Source: Chenggangzhangella methanolivorans | GTDB taxonomy: Bacteria; Pseudomonadota; Alphaproteobacteria; Rhizobiales; Methylopilaceae | Reading direction: 5' to 3' | NCBI RefSeq assembly: GCF_019797865.1 | Contig: NZ_CP081869.1 | Span: forward strand, 558,001 to 622,000 | Length of the DNA stretch: 64,000 nt | Program-made: the position numbers and the translations under genes | Shown here: positions 29,411-39,780 of the stretch, one piece after another | Layout of the letters: each line of letters starts with the position of its first letter | Numbering within the stretch: the stretch's first letter is position 1 | The notes under the pieces: model-generated | The model's database searches: none | What the model was told of the DNA's origin: nothing | Seen by the model: only the letters and a program-made list of their open reading frames with translations

Positions 29411-32400
29411 CCGGCCACCGCTACGCTGAACTCCAGGTCACCTCGCACTTCTCGTTCCTGCGTGGCGCGTCGTCCTGTGAGGAGCTGTTCTCGCAAGCCT
29501 CGGTCTGTGGAATCGAGGCGCTCGCGGTCGTCGACCGCAATTCGCTCGCGGGGATCGTCCGCTCCCACGAGGCCGCCAAGGTCACGGGCGTGCGCGCCGT
29601 CGTGGGCTGCCGCCTGGATCTCGCCGACGGCATGTCGGTGCTGGTCTATCCGACCGACCGGGCGGCTTACTCGCGGCTCTGCCGACTGCTGTCGCTTGGC
29701 AAGCGCCGCGGCGGCAAGGCGAAGTGCCATCTCGAGTGGCTTGATCTCGTCGCTTACGGCGAAGGCCTGCTCGCCGTGCTCGTCCCCGACGTGGCCGACG
29801 AGGAGTGCGGACTGCGGCTGCGTCGCCTTCGAGACGCGTTCGGCGACCGGGCCTACATGGCGCTGACGCTGCGCCGCCGGCCCAACGACCAGCTTCGGCT
29901 TCACGAGCTCTCGAACCTTGCGACGCGAATGCGCGTAGCGACGGTCGTGACCAACGACGTCCTCCACGAGCCCTCGCGAAGGATGCTGCAGGATGTCGTC
30001 ACCTGCGTCCGCCACAACGTCACGATCGACGCGCTGGGCGAGCGCCGAGAACGCCATGCCGATCGGTATGTGAAGCCGCCGGAGGAAATGCATCGGCTGT
30101 TCAGGCGCTACCCGGAGGCGGTCGCGCGCTCGCTGCAGATCGTCGACCGCTGCCGCTTCAGCCTGGACGAGCTTGCCTATCAGTACCCGGAGGAGCGCGA
30201 CGACCCGACGCTCACCCCGCAGGAGACCTTGGCCAAGCTGACCTGGGAGGGCGCCGCCGAGCGCTATCCGGAAGGCCTGCCCGACAGCGTCCGTGCGGCG
30301 CTCCAGCACGAGCTGACGCTGATCGAGAAGCTGAGCTACGCGCCGTATTTCCTCACCGTGAACTCGATCGTGCGCTTCGCCCGCTCAAAGGACATCCTCT
30401 GTCAGGGCCGAGGCTCGGCCGCGAACTCGGCCGTTTGCTTCGTGTGGCATCACCTCGATCGATCCCGGCCGCCGCAACGACCTCCTGTTCGAGCGCTTCG
30501 TCTCCGAGGAGCGCCGCGAGCCGCCGGATATCGACGTCGACTTCGAGCACGAGCGGCGCGAGATCGTCATGCAGTGGGTGTTCGAGACCTACGGCCGCGA
30601 CCACGCGGCGCTGTGCTCGACGGTCATCCGCTATCGCGCCAAGGGCGCGCTCCGCGACATCGGTAAGGCCTTGGGGCTGCCAGAAGACCTGATTGGGACG
30701 TTGTCGGGCCAGCTTTGGTCATGGTCGGAACAGGGCGTCGAGCAGCGCCATGTCGAGGAGCTGAACCTCAACCTCGCAGACCGTCGGCTGCGGCTGACGC
30801 TCGACCTCGCGCGCCAGCTCATGGGGCGCCGCGGCATCTCAGCCAGCATCCCGGCGGTTTCGTCCTGACCCATGACCGCCTCGACGACCTCGTCCCGATC
30901 GAGCCGGCCGCGATGGTCGACCGCCAGGTGATCGAGTGGGACAAGGACGACATCGACGCCCTGAAGTTCATGAAGGTCGACGTGCTCGCGCTTGGCATGC
31001 TGACCTGCATGAAGAAGGGCCTCGACCTCTTGGCCGAGCACAAGGGCGCGAATTTCGACCTCGCGACGATCCCGGCCGAGGACCCGCGAACCTACGCGAT
31101 GATCCGCAAGGCCGACACACTCGGGACCTTCCAGATCGAGAGCCGCGCGCAGATGTCGATGCTGCCGCGGCTGAAGCCTCGGACCTACTACGACCTCGTC
31201 GTTCAGGTCGCGATCGTCCGCCCCGGGCCGATCCAGGGCGACATGGTCCATCCGTATCTTCGACGGCGAGAAGGGCTCGAGCCCGTCCACTTCCCCAGAC
31301 CCGAGCTCGAGAAGGTGCTCGGCAAGACGCTCGGCGTGCCGCTGTTCCAGGAGCAGGCCATGCGGGTCGCGATCGAGTGCGCAGGGTTCACGCCCGGGAA
31401 GCGGACATGCTCCGCAAGTCGATGGCGACCTTCAAGTTCACCGGCGGCGTCTCGAAGTTCAGGGAGAAGCTTGTCGCCGGCATGGTGGCGAACGGCTACG
31501 AGCAGGAGTTCGCCGGGCGCACCTTCAAGCAGCTCGAGGGCTTCGGCTCATACGGCTTCCCGGAGAGCCACGCGGCGTCGTTCGCGCTGATCGCCTATGC
31601 CTCCGCCTGGCTGAAGTGCTGGCACCCGGACGTGTTCTGCGCCGCGCTCCTGAACAGCCAGCCGATGGGGTTCTATGCGCCGGCCCAGATCGTGCGGGAC
31701 GCCAGGGACCATGGCGTTGAGATCCGCCCCGTCTGCGCCAATGCCTCGCGCTGGGACTGCACGCTCGAGGCGACGGACGATGAGACCCGCTTCGCCGTCA
31801 GGCTGGGCCTGCGGATGACCAAGGGCCTGTCGAACGCTCATGCCGCCGCGATCGTCGCGGCGCGCGGCGCTCGTCCTTTTGCCTCGATGGACGATCTCTG
31901 GCGTCGCGCGGGTGTCCCCGTGGCCCCTGACCCAGATCGCAGAGGCGGACGCGTTCCGGCCAGCCTTCGGGCTTGCGCGGCGAGAGGCGCTCTGGTCGAT
32001 TCGGGGCCTGCGCGATGAGCCGTTACCGCTGTTCGCTGCGGCGTCGGCGCGTGAGTACGAGATTGTTCCGGAGGTGTCCGAGCCCGCCGTCGCGCTGCGG
32101 CCGATGACGGCTGGCGGCGAGGTCGTTGAGGACTACCGCCATGTCAGCCTGTCGCTCCGCACCCATCCGGTCGCGTTTCTGCGAGAAGATCTGAAGCGGC
32201 GCCGAATGGTGACCTGCCTCGAGGCCATGGAGGCGCGAGACCGGCGCTGGGTCGAGATCGCGGGCGTGGTGCTGGTCCGACAGCGCCCGGGCAGCGCCAA
32301 AGGCGTCATGTTCATCACGCTCGAGGACGAGAGCGGGGTCGCGAACCTCGTGGTCTGGCCGAACGTGTTCGAGAAGAACCGCCGCACGATCCTTTCGGCT

Positions 32401-32670
32401 GGCATGATCGCGGTCTATGGCCGGGTTCAGCGTGAGGGCGAGGTCGTCCATCTGGTCGCGCAGCGCCTTACGAACCTGTCGGCGGAGCTCGCGAGCGTCG
32501 GGGAACGCGATGGCGAGTTTCCGCTGCCGCACGGACGCGGCGACGAGGTGCATCACGGTTCGACGCCGGGCCCTCGTGGGTCCCCGCCGAAGGGGCTCAA
32601 GACGCGCGACATCTACATTCGCGATCTTCACCTCGACACGATCAAAGTGAAGACGCGGGACTTCCGATGA
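29407..32670 (+). CDS. dnaE2: error-prone DNA polymerase DnaE2/ImuC (frameshifted)
   Basis: About 1,087 residues, the size of DnaE2. N-terminal PHP domain ([18 protein letters not shown]), then [15 protein letters not shown], the catalytic region [55 protein letters not shown], and an OB-fold tail ([18 protein letters not shown]). Performs mutagenic translesion synthesis in the SOS response. Breaks lie near 30450, 30826, 31400 and 31922. All catalytic regions are retained, so I treat it as a functional gene with sequence errors. Confidence 0.95.
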
Positions 32671-32709
32671 GAAGCGTTCCGGCGCGGTTTCGAATGCAGC
32701 CCGGGACCG

Positions 32710-33028
32710 TCATTCAAGACCCGCGCGCCGCCGCATGGCTTTCCAGTTGGACCGGATCTCTTCCAGTCGACCTGCAGGGGCGGCGCAGGGCTGCGCAGCG
32801 GCGCTGAGCGCTTGGTCGACCATCAGCTTATGGCTGGTTTCGTCACTGAGGCCCATCGCGTCCGCCATCGCGGTCGCGACTTGCGCCGCAAACATCGGGC
32901 CTTTCGATGTCGCAGGCCACGGCCTGTCCCGCGACATAGCCAAGCTGCCGCAGCAGCTGAACGTCGTCCGTTGGCTCAGCAGTAACAGGTTGCGACAGCA
33001 GGAGCACGAATGTCAGCGTCGCTCTCAT
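32710..33028 (-). CDS. small putative secreted protein (one frameshift)
   Basis: About 105 residues. A hydrophobic N-terminus (MRATLTFVLLLSQPVTA) looks like a signal peptide, followed by LLRQLGYVAGQAVACDIE, a break near 32905, then MFAAQVATAMADAMGLSDE and a C-terminal QPCAAP. The two Cys could form a disulphide in the periplasm. Several Hyphomicrobiales small periplasmic proteins share this look, but I cannot name the family. It converges on the dnaE2 end. Confidence 0.5.
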
Positions 33029-33161
33029 AGACCAGTTCCTGCTTGATCCCGCGCGATGCGACGATGATCGCGATGACGGTTTCTAGGCTAGCGCTGTGAG
33101 GCAGGCCGCGGTCCAATGCGGTCTAGCGCGCAAGGACCGGCCCTGACACCGAGATGTCCAG

Positions 33162-33883
33162 ATGTGTAACCTCTACTCGTTGACAAAGGGTCAGACTGCG
33201 ATCCGTGAGCTGACGCGCGCAATGGTCGACCGCACCGGCAACCTGCCGGCCATGACGGGAATCTTCCCGGATTATGAAGCGCCGATCGTGCGCAACGGCG
33301 CAGGCGGTCGCGAGCTCGTGCTCGCTCGGTGGGGCATGCCGTCATCTCGAAAGGCGTTGTTCGACGCCGCCTCCAAGCGCGCCGACAAGCTGCGCGCCAA
33401 GGGTAAGGACGTCGACTTCGACCAGCTGCTGAAGATGGAGCCCGACGCGGGAACGACCAACATCCGCAATGTCGTGAGCAAGCACTGGACGCGCTGGCTG
33501 TCGGTCGAGAACCGCTGCGTGGTCCCGATGACATCGTCTCGGAATACGAGCGCGGCGTGGACGGCAAATTCTCGCCGACGTGGTTTGCGTTGGCTGAAGA
33601 TCGACCGCTCTGCGTCTTCGCTGGCCTGTGGACGTCTTGGTCGTCGGTCCGTAAGGCGACCAGGGGCTGGGAGCCGGAGGTCGACGTCTATGGCTTCCTG
33701 ACGACTGAGCCGAACGCGGTCGTCGCTCCGATCCATCCGAAAGCCATGCCGGTCATCCTCACAAACAGCCGAGGAGATCGACATCTGGATGGAGGCGCCT
33801 TGGGATGAGGCGCGCGCGTTACAGCGCCCGCTTCCGGACGATGCGCTCACTGTCGTGGCGCGAGGCGCCAAGCGAGACGGTGA
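33162..33883 (+). CDS. SRAP-family protein (YedK/HMCES, abasic-site crosslinker; frameshifted)
   Basis: About 240 residues. Starts Met-Cys-Asn-Leu-Tyr, so Cys2 becomes the N-terminal nucleophile that forms a thiazolidine with abasic sites in single-stranded DNA. Family segments [24 protein letters not shown], then (after a break near 33528) [16 protein letters not shown] and [20 protein letters not shown] with the catalytic His, and (after a break near 33770) [17 protein letters not shown]. The 3' end is uncertain; TGA at 33881 in a shifted frame is the likely stop. Its place after the mutasome genes fits an SOS-linked repair role, although I see no LexA box directly before it. Confidence 0.85.
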
Positions 33884-33928
33884 TGTCGAAGGCCCTGAGC
33901 GAAGCCCGTGGCGCGGGTTTCGTCTGCT

Positions 33929-34600
33929 TCATGGAAGCTGGACGTCTCCGAAGAGGCTTTCGAAGTCGACCTTCGGCAGGACGCGCCGCGCGACGAACAT
34001 GCCGACGACGGACACCTCGCCGAAATAGGCATGGATCATGTCCTTGCAGACTGTGAAGCTGCAGCCGGTCGTAAGCACGTCGTCGACGAGCAATACGCGA
34101 CCCACGTCCTTTGCGCAGAGGCCCTTATCAATCTCGAGGCTTGCCTTAAGCTCTTCGGTATCCCGGCGCGCTCCCGAAACGTGACGCGCTTCTCGATCGG
34201 CGGTCGAAAGCAGCATTTCACGAACGTCGCAGCGGGGGTCGATACGTTTCACGACCTGAAGCATGCGATCGTCATGATCCGGAGATGACTTCGGCCGGGA
34301 AGGCGGGATCGGCACGATCGTGATGCTGTCGAGCGCGTCGTCCTGAAGGCTTAATCGGATTGCGCGCGCAGCGCGCTCTATCGCACGCATCTTGTGCGGC
34401 CATTGAGCCGTCCCGCGTACCGAGGGCGGCTTCTTCAGATTTCGAATGAGCTGATTGGTTTCGCTATAACTGAACGACTCGTTCGACGTATAATCGCCGA
34501 AGAAATAGCAGACGTCGTCCGGTCGAAGCAGATAATGATCCGGCCGCTCGAGATCTCCAATGCGGCGGGCTCTACCCGACCAGCTCGTGTCGGATGTCAT
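33929..34600 (-). CDS. phosphoribosyltransferase-fold protein partnered with DprA
   Basis: About 223 residues. The C-terminal half holds the PRPP-binding motif [14 protein letters not shown] of type I phosphoribosyltransferases; upstream is a [15 protein letters not shown] loop. The N-terminal 90 residues are a separate segment ([20 protein letters not shown]). It is not a ComF, which would have a zinc-finger N-terminus. The ATG at 34600, preceded by GGAG at 5 bases, overlaps the end of the DprA-like gene (34572), so the two are co-translated. Pairs of this kind have been noted in surveys of prokaryotic conflict systems; the biochemical role is unknown. Confidence 0.82.
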   Translation of the reverse strand: MTSDTSWSGRARRIGDLERPDHYLLRPDDVCYFFGDYTSNESFSYSETNQLIRNLKKPPSVRGTAQWPHKMRAIERAARAIRLSLQDDALDSITIVPIPPSRPKSSPDHDDRMLQVVKRIDPRCDVREMLLSTADREARHVSGARRDTEELKASLEIDKGLCAKDVGRVLLVDDVLTTGCSFTVCKDMIHAYFGEVSVVGMFVARRVLPKVDFESLFGDVQLP

Positions 34601-35537
34601 CGTAGCTCCGGACGCGCACGGCTCCCTCACGCTCGAACTTCGCGGGCCAAGTCAGATCCGCCCGCTCGAAGCAGCTGTTGAGGATGAACAGTTTCCGGCC
34701 TTGCTTCAACGCCTCGCGGGCCTGGATCAGAGTGCCTGAGGTCTCGCCGGCCTCGACGATTATCGTCGCCTCGCTGATCGCGGACATCGTCTTGTTCCGC
34801 TCCGGAAAAAAGAAGCGGTTCACCTTCGGATTCTGGGCCTCGTAGCGCTCGAGCGGCACCTGGCTGATCACAAGGTGGTTCTTTGCGATCTGGCTTTGCA
34901 GATCCCGGTTCGCCTTTGGATAAACATGCCCAAGAGGCGTCCCGATGACGGCGATGGTCGATCCGCCTGCCGCGATCGTGGCCTGATGCGCCGCGGTGTC
35001 GATGCCTTCCGCCAGCCCGGAGACGACGGTGAAGTCGTCCGCGACAAGCTTTTTGGCGAGCTGCCGGGCGCGCGCGATCCCGTCTTCGCTCGGTTTACGC
35101 GTGCCGACCACGGCGACGGAGCGCGAATGCACCAGATCCCAGTTGCCTTGAAAATAGAGCAACTCGATTGGATAGGTGGCGTCGCGGAGCTTGTTGGGAT
35201 AGTCGGCCTCGCCAAAGACGCGCACGTCGAAGCGGCTTCCGATCAGCGCTCGGAGCCTATCGACGACCCGAGCCGCATAAGCCCGCGCTTCACTTTCGGG
35301 GACGAGGTCCGATGGCCTTACGCCGTCTCCACTGGAGAACCGTTCCGCCAGTGACTTGAAGCTCGCGCGATCGCCCGCCCAGAGCGCCTCATAGGCGCCG
35401 AGCTCCAAGGCTGCGTCGATCGGCGCGACGAACGGCCATTCCTGTTGCTGGCGAAGCGTGAACGAAGATTGCGTCATTTCGGGTCCTGCGACCGCGCAGC
35501 TAGCGCGGACGGGCTCAAAGGCGTCAACGAACATCAA
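34572..35537 (-). CDS. DprA/Smf-family (SLOG) DNA-processing protein
   Basis: About 321 residues; a second ATG at 35477 would give 301. Rossmann-like DprA core: VAVVGTRKPSEDG, FTVVSGLAEGIDTAAHQATI, GGSTIAVIGTPLGHVYPKAN, VISQVPLERYEAQNPKVNRF, FFPERNKTMSAISEATIIVE and AGETSGTLIQAREAL. Canonical DprA loads RecA on incoming single-stranded DNA; this one lacks an obvious C-terminal winged helix, and is coupled to a PRTase gene. It has its own SOS box upstream, so it is probably a damage- or invasion-induced protein and not the competence DprA. Confidence 0.88.
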   Translation of the reverse strand: MMFVDAFEPVRASCAVAGPEMTQSSFTLRQQQEWPFVAPIDAALELGAYEALWAGDRASFKSLAERFSSGDGVRPSDLVPESEARAYAARVVDRLRALIGSRFDVRVFGEADYPNKLRDATYPIELLYFQGNWDLVHSRSVAVVGTRKPSEDGIARARQLAKKLVADDFTVVSGLAEGIDTAAHQATIAAGGSTIAVIGTPLGHVYPKANRDLQSQIAKNHLVISQVPLERYEAQNPKVNRFFFPERNKTMSAISEATIIVEAGETSGTLIQAREALKQGRKLFILNSCFERADLTWPAKFEREGAVRVRSYDDIRHELVG

Positions 35538-35570
35538 TGTCTGCCCGAATCATCAACAAACCTTACACCG

Positions 35571-35585
35571 GAACATATAAAGAAC
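35571..35585. promoter_or_regulatory. LexA (SOS) box upstream of the DprA-PRTase operon
   Basis: GAAC-ATATAAA-GAAC, an exact GAAC-N7-GAAC match, 34 bases before the DprA ATG at 35537 and inside a strikingly AT-rich 100-base stretch that is a plausible promoter. Confidence 0.8.
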
Positions 35586-35809
35586 AAACTATAAATATAT
35601 AAGAATTATCAAGGATTTAATGGGCGTTGTCGCTTTGCTGGATCGGCGTCGGACCTTTTGTGGAGGCGCCGCCCGTTGACTGAAGCGCGACGTCGCAGTG
35701 GGTCGGGTTTGCGGCGATGATGGGGCTCGCGACGCCATGCGGTTTGTGCTCGGCTTGGTCGCATGGCGTCATTTCCCGCACCGGCCGGCCGGCCCCGATC
35801 AGTCGTCCG

Positions 35810-36427
35810 CTATGGCGCGGGACTGAAGTGCTGGCGGAGCAGGTCGCGGTCGCTGGCTGAAAGCCGGTAGCCACTGAGATGGACTGTGCCGGTCGCCGGG
35901 ACGCCCCAAAGCTCGCCCGTCTTCGCCAGAGCGACGCCCTTGCGGCCGCGGAGCGCCACGTCGCCTTTGGTGAGAAGATCGAAGTTGCCCGATCCAATGA
36001 TCACGATGCGCTTTGGCCTGAGAGCATGGACGATGGCCTCCTATCGCTCGGCGGAGAACGTCTCGAGCTTGAGGCGTAGTGGCGTCGGCAGCTTCATCCA
36101 TGCCTTGACGCTTGGGGCGCGGAAAAAGATGGCGTTGAGGCCTGTGCTGCGCGCCGTTCTCTCTGGGCCGAACACAGAGCGGATCTGCCTCGTCAAGGGC
36201 CAGGGCTTGACGGCGTAGTCGCTTTCCTGCGGCCAACTCTCGTGGTGTTGAACATCTTCGATCTTTTTGCCGCCGGGCTGATAGCCCAGGAACAGAAGCG
36301 GCGCGCCGATCATGGGCGGCCCGTACAATATCCGGAAGCCAAGCGCGGCGTCGGCGAGCTCATCCTTCACCGAGGCGTAGAATGAGCGCGTTTCGTCATA
36401 GATATTCTGGCAAAGCGTATCGATCAT
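35810..36427 (-). CDS. uracil-DNA-glycosylase-superfamily-like protein (one frameshift)
   Basis: About 205 residues. RILYGPPMIGAPLLFLGYQP resembles the N-terminal substrate loop of UDG-like proteins, followed by NAIFFRAPSVKAW; after a break near 36042 the other frame gives IVHALRPKRIVIIGSGNFDL and TVHLSGYRLSASD, where the His-Leu-Ser is at the position of the HPS-type catalytic loop. Function is predicted only: removal of a modified base, or a related nucleic-acid binding role. It is the last gene of the leftward ubiquitin-like operon and 100 bases after DUF6527. Confidence 0.65.
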
Positions 36428-36527
36428 GGGCCGAAAGTGGCGTGCTCCGCGCGTTTTGGAAGCGCTGGTCGAGTGAGCGGTCCCCAGCCTGGTTCGCCGG
36501 GAGCGTCTCCGCAGCGCGTCGCGCCGA

Positions 36528-36899
36528 TCAAGGCAACATGATCGCCATGTTGTCTTTGAGCACGAAATGAGCGCGGCAGCCTGAGGTGAGATCCACCGAT
36601 GGGTGAAGGCTGACGCGCCCGCCCGAGACTTTGACCCCCAGCACGGCGCGATTGAAGGGGATGTGTTGACCCGTCGGATTTCGCCACAACCGCATGGACA
36701 GCGGAACGCGACCGATTTCAGACCCTTGGCGCCCTCGACGAGCGCGATCGCGTCCCGTTTTTCGACGGCGATCGTCGCGGCGGCTTGGGTGTCGACGGTC
36801 TCGACATTGCGGAACGGACGTATGTAGCGGGCGCGGCTGGCGGCGGCGCCGGGGCGGGCCGCCAAAGCCATGACCAAGGCGCTTGATCGTGGAGAACAT
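36528..36899 (-). CDS. DUF6527-family protein of the ubiquitin-like operon (frameshifted)
   Basis: About 123 residues. Starts MFSTIKRLGHGFGG; the middle is in another frame (FRCPCGCGEI, a C-x-C-x-C-type zinc knuckle), and the end returns to the first frame as SLHPSVDLTSGCRAHFVLKD. Cys and His placing follows DUF6527, which recurs beside multi-ubiquitin, E2 and ThiF genes in bacteria. Breaks near 36840 and 36665. A zinc-binding adaptor or E3-like role is possible but not shown here. Confidence 0.72.
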   Translation of the reverse strand: MFSTIKRLGHGFGGPPRRRRQPRPLHTSVPQCRDRRHPSRRDDRRRKTGRDRARRGRQGSEIGRVPLSMRLWRNPTGQHIPFNRAVLGVKVSGGRVSLHPSVDLTSGCRAHFVLKDNMAIMLP

Positions 36900-36911
36900 G
36901 GGTCGCTCCTT

Positions 36912-38250
36912 TCAGCGCCGCCGCCAGACCATCGGTTGCCGATCGCCTGCGGCGAACGCGCCAAGCCCGCGCGAACACACAACGCAGCTCTCGTCCGGCT
37001 CGCCGCCAAAGCTGCGGATGACACCCTCGCGTCCGTTGTAATTCAGTCCTCGGGATCGCATGGGCAGGCCGGCCACGGCCGCCATGAGCATTGTCATCGC
37101 GGATGATGCGACAACGCCATTCAGCGCGATCACGGCCGGCTGAGGCGTATCCGGCACATTGTAAGGATCAGCCGCTCGCTCCTGGGCGCTTTCGAAATCT
37201 CTTCGAACGGCGGCGGGATCGAGAACGCCGCCGCACTGCAGGCAGGGCAGTCCCGGCGCGAGCATTTGCACGCGGCCTGCGATCGCCTGGACCTGGCCGT
37301 CGACGGCGTCGACCTGCACGCCGAGATCGATCGCCGGGACCAGATGCTGGTACGCGATCTGGTTCACGACGGCCCTACTGCCGTGACTGTCGGTGCAGCA
37401 CATGACGAAGTCGGCGCGCAGCAGAAGTTTCCCGCTTCCGCGTCGAGTACGTTGAGCGGGAAAGGCTCCACGATGGTCCGCCCCCCCGTGATGCGCCTGA
37501 CCATCTCAGCCGCAACATCGACCTTGAGATCGCCGACGGATCCCGGCGACGCGCCGACCACGCGATTGCGGTTGGTGTCCTCGATCCTCTCGTCGTCGAT
37601 CAGAATGAGACGTCCGATTCCAAGGTGCGCGGCCTGCTCGATGACCAGAGAGCCTGTGCCGCCGGCGCCGACGACGGCGAGCGTCAGCGCGCGCAGGGAC
37701 CGTTGACCGGCCTCGCCGAGGGCGCGGACGTTGCGGTCGTCGATCGCATCGATGGTCGCCCTGTCGAGCGCAGGCCCGGAGCGCCTGACCGAGCGGCCTA
37801 CTTCGACGATCTCGGGAATGACGATGGTGGCGCCGTCGCGCAAGCGCGCCCGAGCGGCGTGGCCGTGCTCGCTCAGGATCAGCGAGCCGTGCGGGCCGTG
37901 AGGCGCGCGCGAGAACAGCGCAGGCATGACAACAGCCTCGCCGGCGTCATCGACCTTCGAAAATTCAACGACCCGCGCGCCGGGATGCGTGTGCGCGAAG
38001 ATGAGCCCGAGGCCTTCGTCGCGCGCCCGCTTCAGCAACGGCACGTGAAAAGCCGGGGCGAGCTCGAGCCGCACCGGAGACTGGACGATGTAGGCCTCGG
38101 GCGGCGCCACTTCGACGTCGTTGACCAGCAGCCCCTCCGCCCCGAAGGCGCGACCGTCATGATCGCCGCCGCCTCGAGCGGGGCGTAGGCGAGCAGCGCC
38201 GCCTTGAGCGCCGCAAGCGAGCCGTCGGGGAACACGATGCGCCGGATCAT
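36912..38250 (-). CDS. JAB/MPN-ThiF fusion: deubiquitinase-like domain plus E1-like adenylyltransferase (frameshifted)
   Basis: About 446 residues. The first 150 hold a JAB-type metalloprotease core (PLEAAAIM with Glu; FAHTHPGARVVEFSKVDD with H-x-H ... S-x-x-D). The rest is a ThiF/E1 domain: LAVVGAGGTGSLVIEQAA, LILIDDERIEDTNRNRV, MCCTDSHGSRAVVNQIA, and a zinc site from CLQC and CVVC. The E1 should adenylate the C-terminus of the multi-ubiquitin protein and pass it to the E2, while JAB would trim or remove it. Breaks near 38130 and 37420. The ATG at 38250 overlaps the E2 stop as ATGA. Confidence 0.87.
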
Positions 38251-38624
38251 TGGGCCTGCCTCAAGCGCTCTCGGATGACGTTGACGTAGGTCAGGAGGTC
38301 GTCCGGTTCGGAGCCACCGCGCGACGTGCCAGGAAAACCAGAGCAGCGGCGAGCCGAGCTGGGGGTTGTCGACCGACGTGTTCGTCGGCTGCGTCCCGGC
38401 GGCGAGCCGCAGTCCGCGGTCGGCGAAGAAGCAGTCTGGCGCGGCTTGCGGATAGTTCGCCGCCGCGACGAACCAGACGCCCGTCGCGGCCATGTTCCAA
38501 CCGCCCGGCGGCTCCGTCGGCACGCCTGGGACGTGCACGACGAAGCCGGCGTCTCTTTCGCTCCAGCTGGCGCCCGGAAAGGCGTCTGGAGCCGGCTGAA
38601 ATGCGCGCCGAAGACCTTGCTCAT
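38247..38624 (-). CDS. prokaryotic E2-like protein (frameshifted)
   Basis: About 125 residues. Starts MSKVFGAHFSRLQ, breaks near 38590, continues ERDAGFVVHVPGVPTEPPGG, GVWFVAAANYPQAAPDCFFA (Cys at the place of the E2 catalytic residue), QLGSPLLWFSWHVAR, then breaks near 38320 to DDLLTYVNVIRERLRQAQ. This matches the E2-like family that travels with multi-ubiquitin genes. The ATG at 38624 overlaps the multi-ubiquitin stop (ATGA), and its own stop overlaps the E1 start. Confidence 0.8.
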   Translation of the reverse strand: MSKVFGAHFSRLQTPFRAPAGAKETPASSCTSQACRRSRRAVGTWPRRASGSSRRRTIRKPRQTASSPTADCGSPPGRSRRTRRSTTPSSARRCSGFPGTSRGGSEPDDLLTYVNVIRERLRQAQ

Positions 38625-39291
38625 CCGAAGGTCGCCCGGGCTGGCCATAGAACCGCAGGCCGTCGCGGATCTTGACGGTGGAGCCGAGGTCGATCGGCTT
38701 GTCGTCGCCCGGACGTTCTTCGAACAGCAGGTAGTCCGCGGGGACGCCGCCGAGGGCGGCGATCTGGGCCCCCGTCATCTCGTCATCGGCCACGTCGTAG
38801 GGGACGTCGCCGATATAGATGCGATGGGTCTTGGGGCGGCGCTCGCTCCGGAAACGTTCGAAGCCTGCGGCGCCAAGATCGACAGTGTCGGTGGTCTCGA
38901 TCCGGAGGTCGGGCTGGTCGCGGCGCTCGAGACGAGCGAGCGCTTCGCCGGGTCGATCCGGGTTACGCCATAGAGCACGGTCCCCGGGACAGTCGCCTTG
39001 GGCCACACGAAGTCGATACCGTCGCACTCGAAGCGATGGAGGTCGGCCGACTCGATCACCCAGAACTCGTCACCGTCGTCGACCTTGCGCTCGGCGTCCT
39101 CGGCGAGGTCGGCGAGGCCGCCGCTGTCGCCTCGGTAGAGCACCGCGAACTCGTCCGGCGGCAGCGCGCCGGCGAGGAGGGCGACGTCGCGGCCTTTCAG
39201 TCCGGCGCTCGGCCTTAACCTTCCGGCTGTTCAGATTCTCGTCGAAAATGACCAGCTTGATCCCGCCGGCCCGCTCAATGTCGTTCGACAT
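38621..39291 (-). CDS. multi-ubiquitin (tandem beta-grasp) protein (frameshifted)
   Basis: About 223 residues with three consecutive ubiquitin-like units: IKLVIFDENLNSRKVKAE to EFWVIE (about 8-80), a middle unit HRFECDGIDFVWPKATVPG to VDLGAAGFERFRSE, and THRIYIGDVPYDVADDEMTG to GLRFYGQP. Breaks near 39205, 38945 and 38640. The C-terminus appears not to end in Gly-Gly but in a short tail cut by the E2 start overlap. The ATG at 39291 has AGGAG 8 bases before it. This is the modifier of the conjugation system encoded by the next genes. Confidence 0.82.
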
Positions 39292-39400
39292 GCGTCCCAC
39301 TCCTGAAACGGCGACGCTGAGTTCGATCCCCCCGTTCGGAGGCCGGCTCGCGCCCGTCACGTTGACGTGGGGTCGGCACGCTTCGAGTGCAAGGAAAAAT

Positions 39401-39417
39401 GTTACCTATTGCGTAAC
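39401..39417. promoter_or_regulatory. inverted repeat, probable HigA operator
   Basis: GTTAC-N7-GTAAC inverted repeat 15 bases before the higB-like ATG, placed for autoregulation by the downstream HTH antitoxin. Confidence 0.55.
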
Positions 39418-39432
39418 GATTTTGGATCCTAC

Positions 39433-39747
39433 ATGAAGATCGGGTTCCCGAATCGTTCAGTTCAGAGGCTGTTCAACGTCCACGAGCGACTGGTAGAGCG
39501 CTTCGGGGAGACGCTCGCGGGCAAGATCGCGGGGCGGATGGCCGTGCTTGCGGTCGCGCGCAATCTCGCGGCGCTTCCGGCCGAGCCGCCGATCGGCTTT
39601 CGCGTGGAGCCCGGCTCTGCGAACCTCTATGGGGTCGACCTGCCCGGCGGGCGGCGGCTGATCTTCACCGCGGCGTCTGACGTCGTGGACGGATCGGCGC
39701 TCAAGCTCAGCCAGATCGAGGAGATTACGGTGATCGACATTGTCTGA
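39433..39747 (+). CDS. higB: RelE/HigB-family toxin
   Basis: 104 residues. Family features are SVQRLFNVHERLVERFGETL, a middle AARNLAAL-like helix and PGGRRLIFTAASDV, then LSQIEEITVIDIV. HigB-type toxins cleave mRNA on the ribosome. The ATG at 39433 was preferred to the upstream 39367 because the residues before it lie across the operator. The antitoxin gene follows after 33 bases. Confidence 0.8.
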   Translation: MKIGFPNRSVQRLFNVHERLVERFGETLAGKIAGRMAVLAVARNLAALPAEPPIGFRVEPGSANLYGVDLPGGRRLIFTAASDVVDGSALKLSQIEEITVIDIV

Positions 39748-39780
39748 CGTCGCCCGGCCAAACCCTCAGAGGCGAGCGCC

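Noticed and set aside
39321..39337. GTTC-N9-GTTC upstream of the multi-ubiquitin gene, similar to a LexA box
   Set aside because: The spacing is 9, not 7. A run of six C lies in the spacer and its length could be miscalled, so it deserves resequencing, but as read it is not a LexA site.
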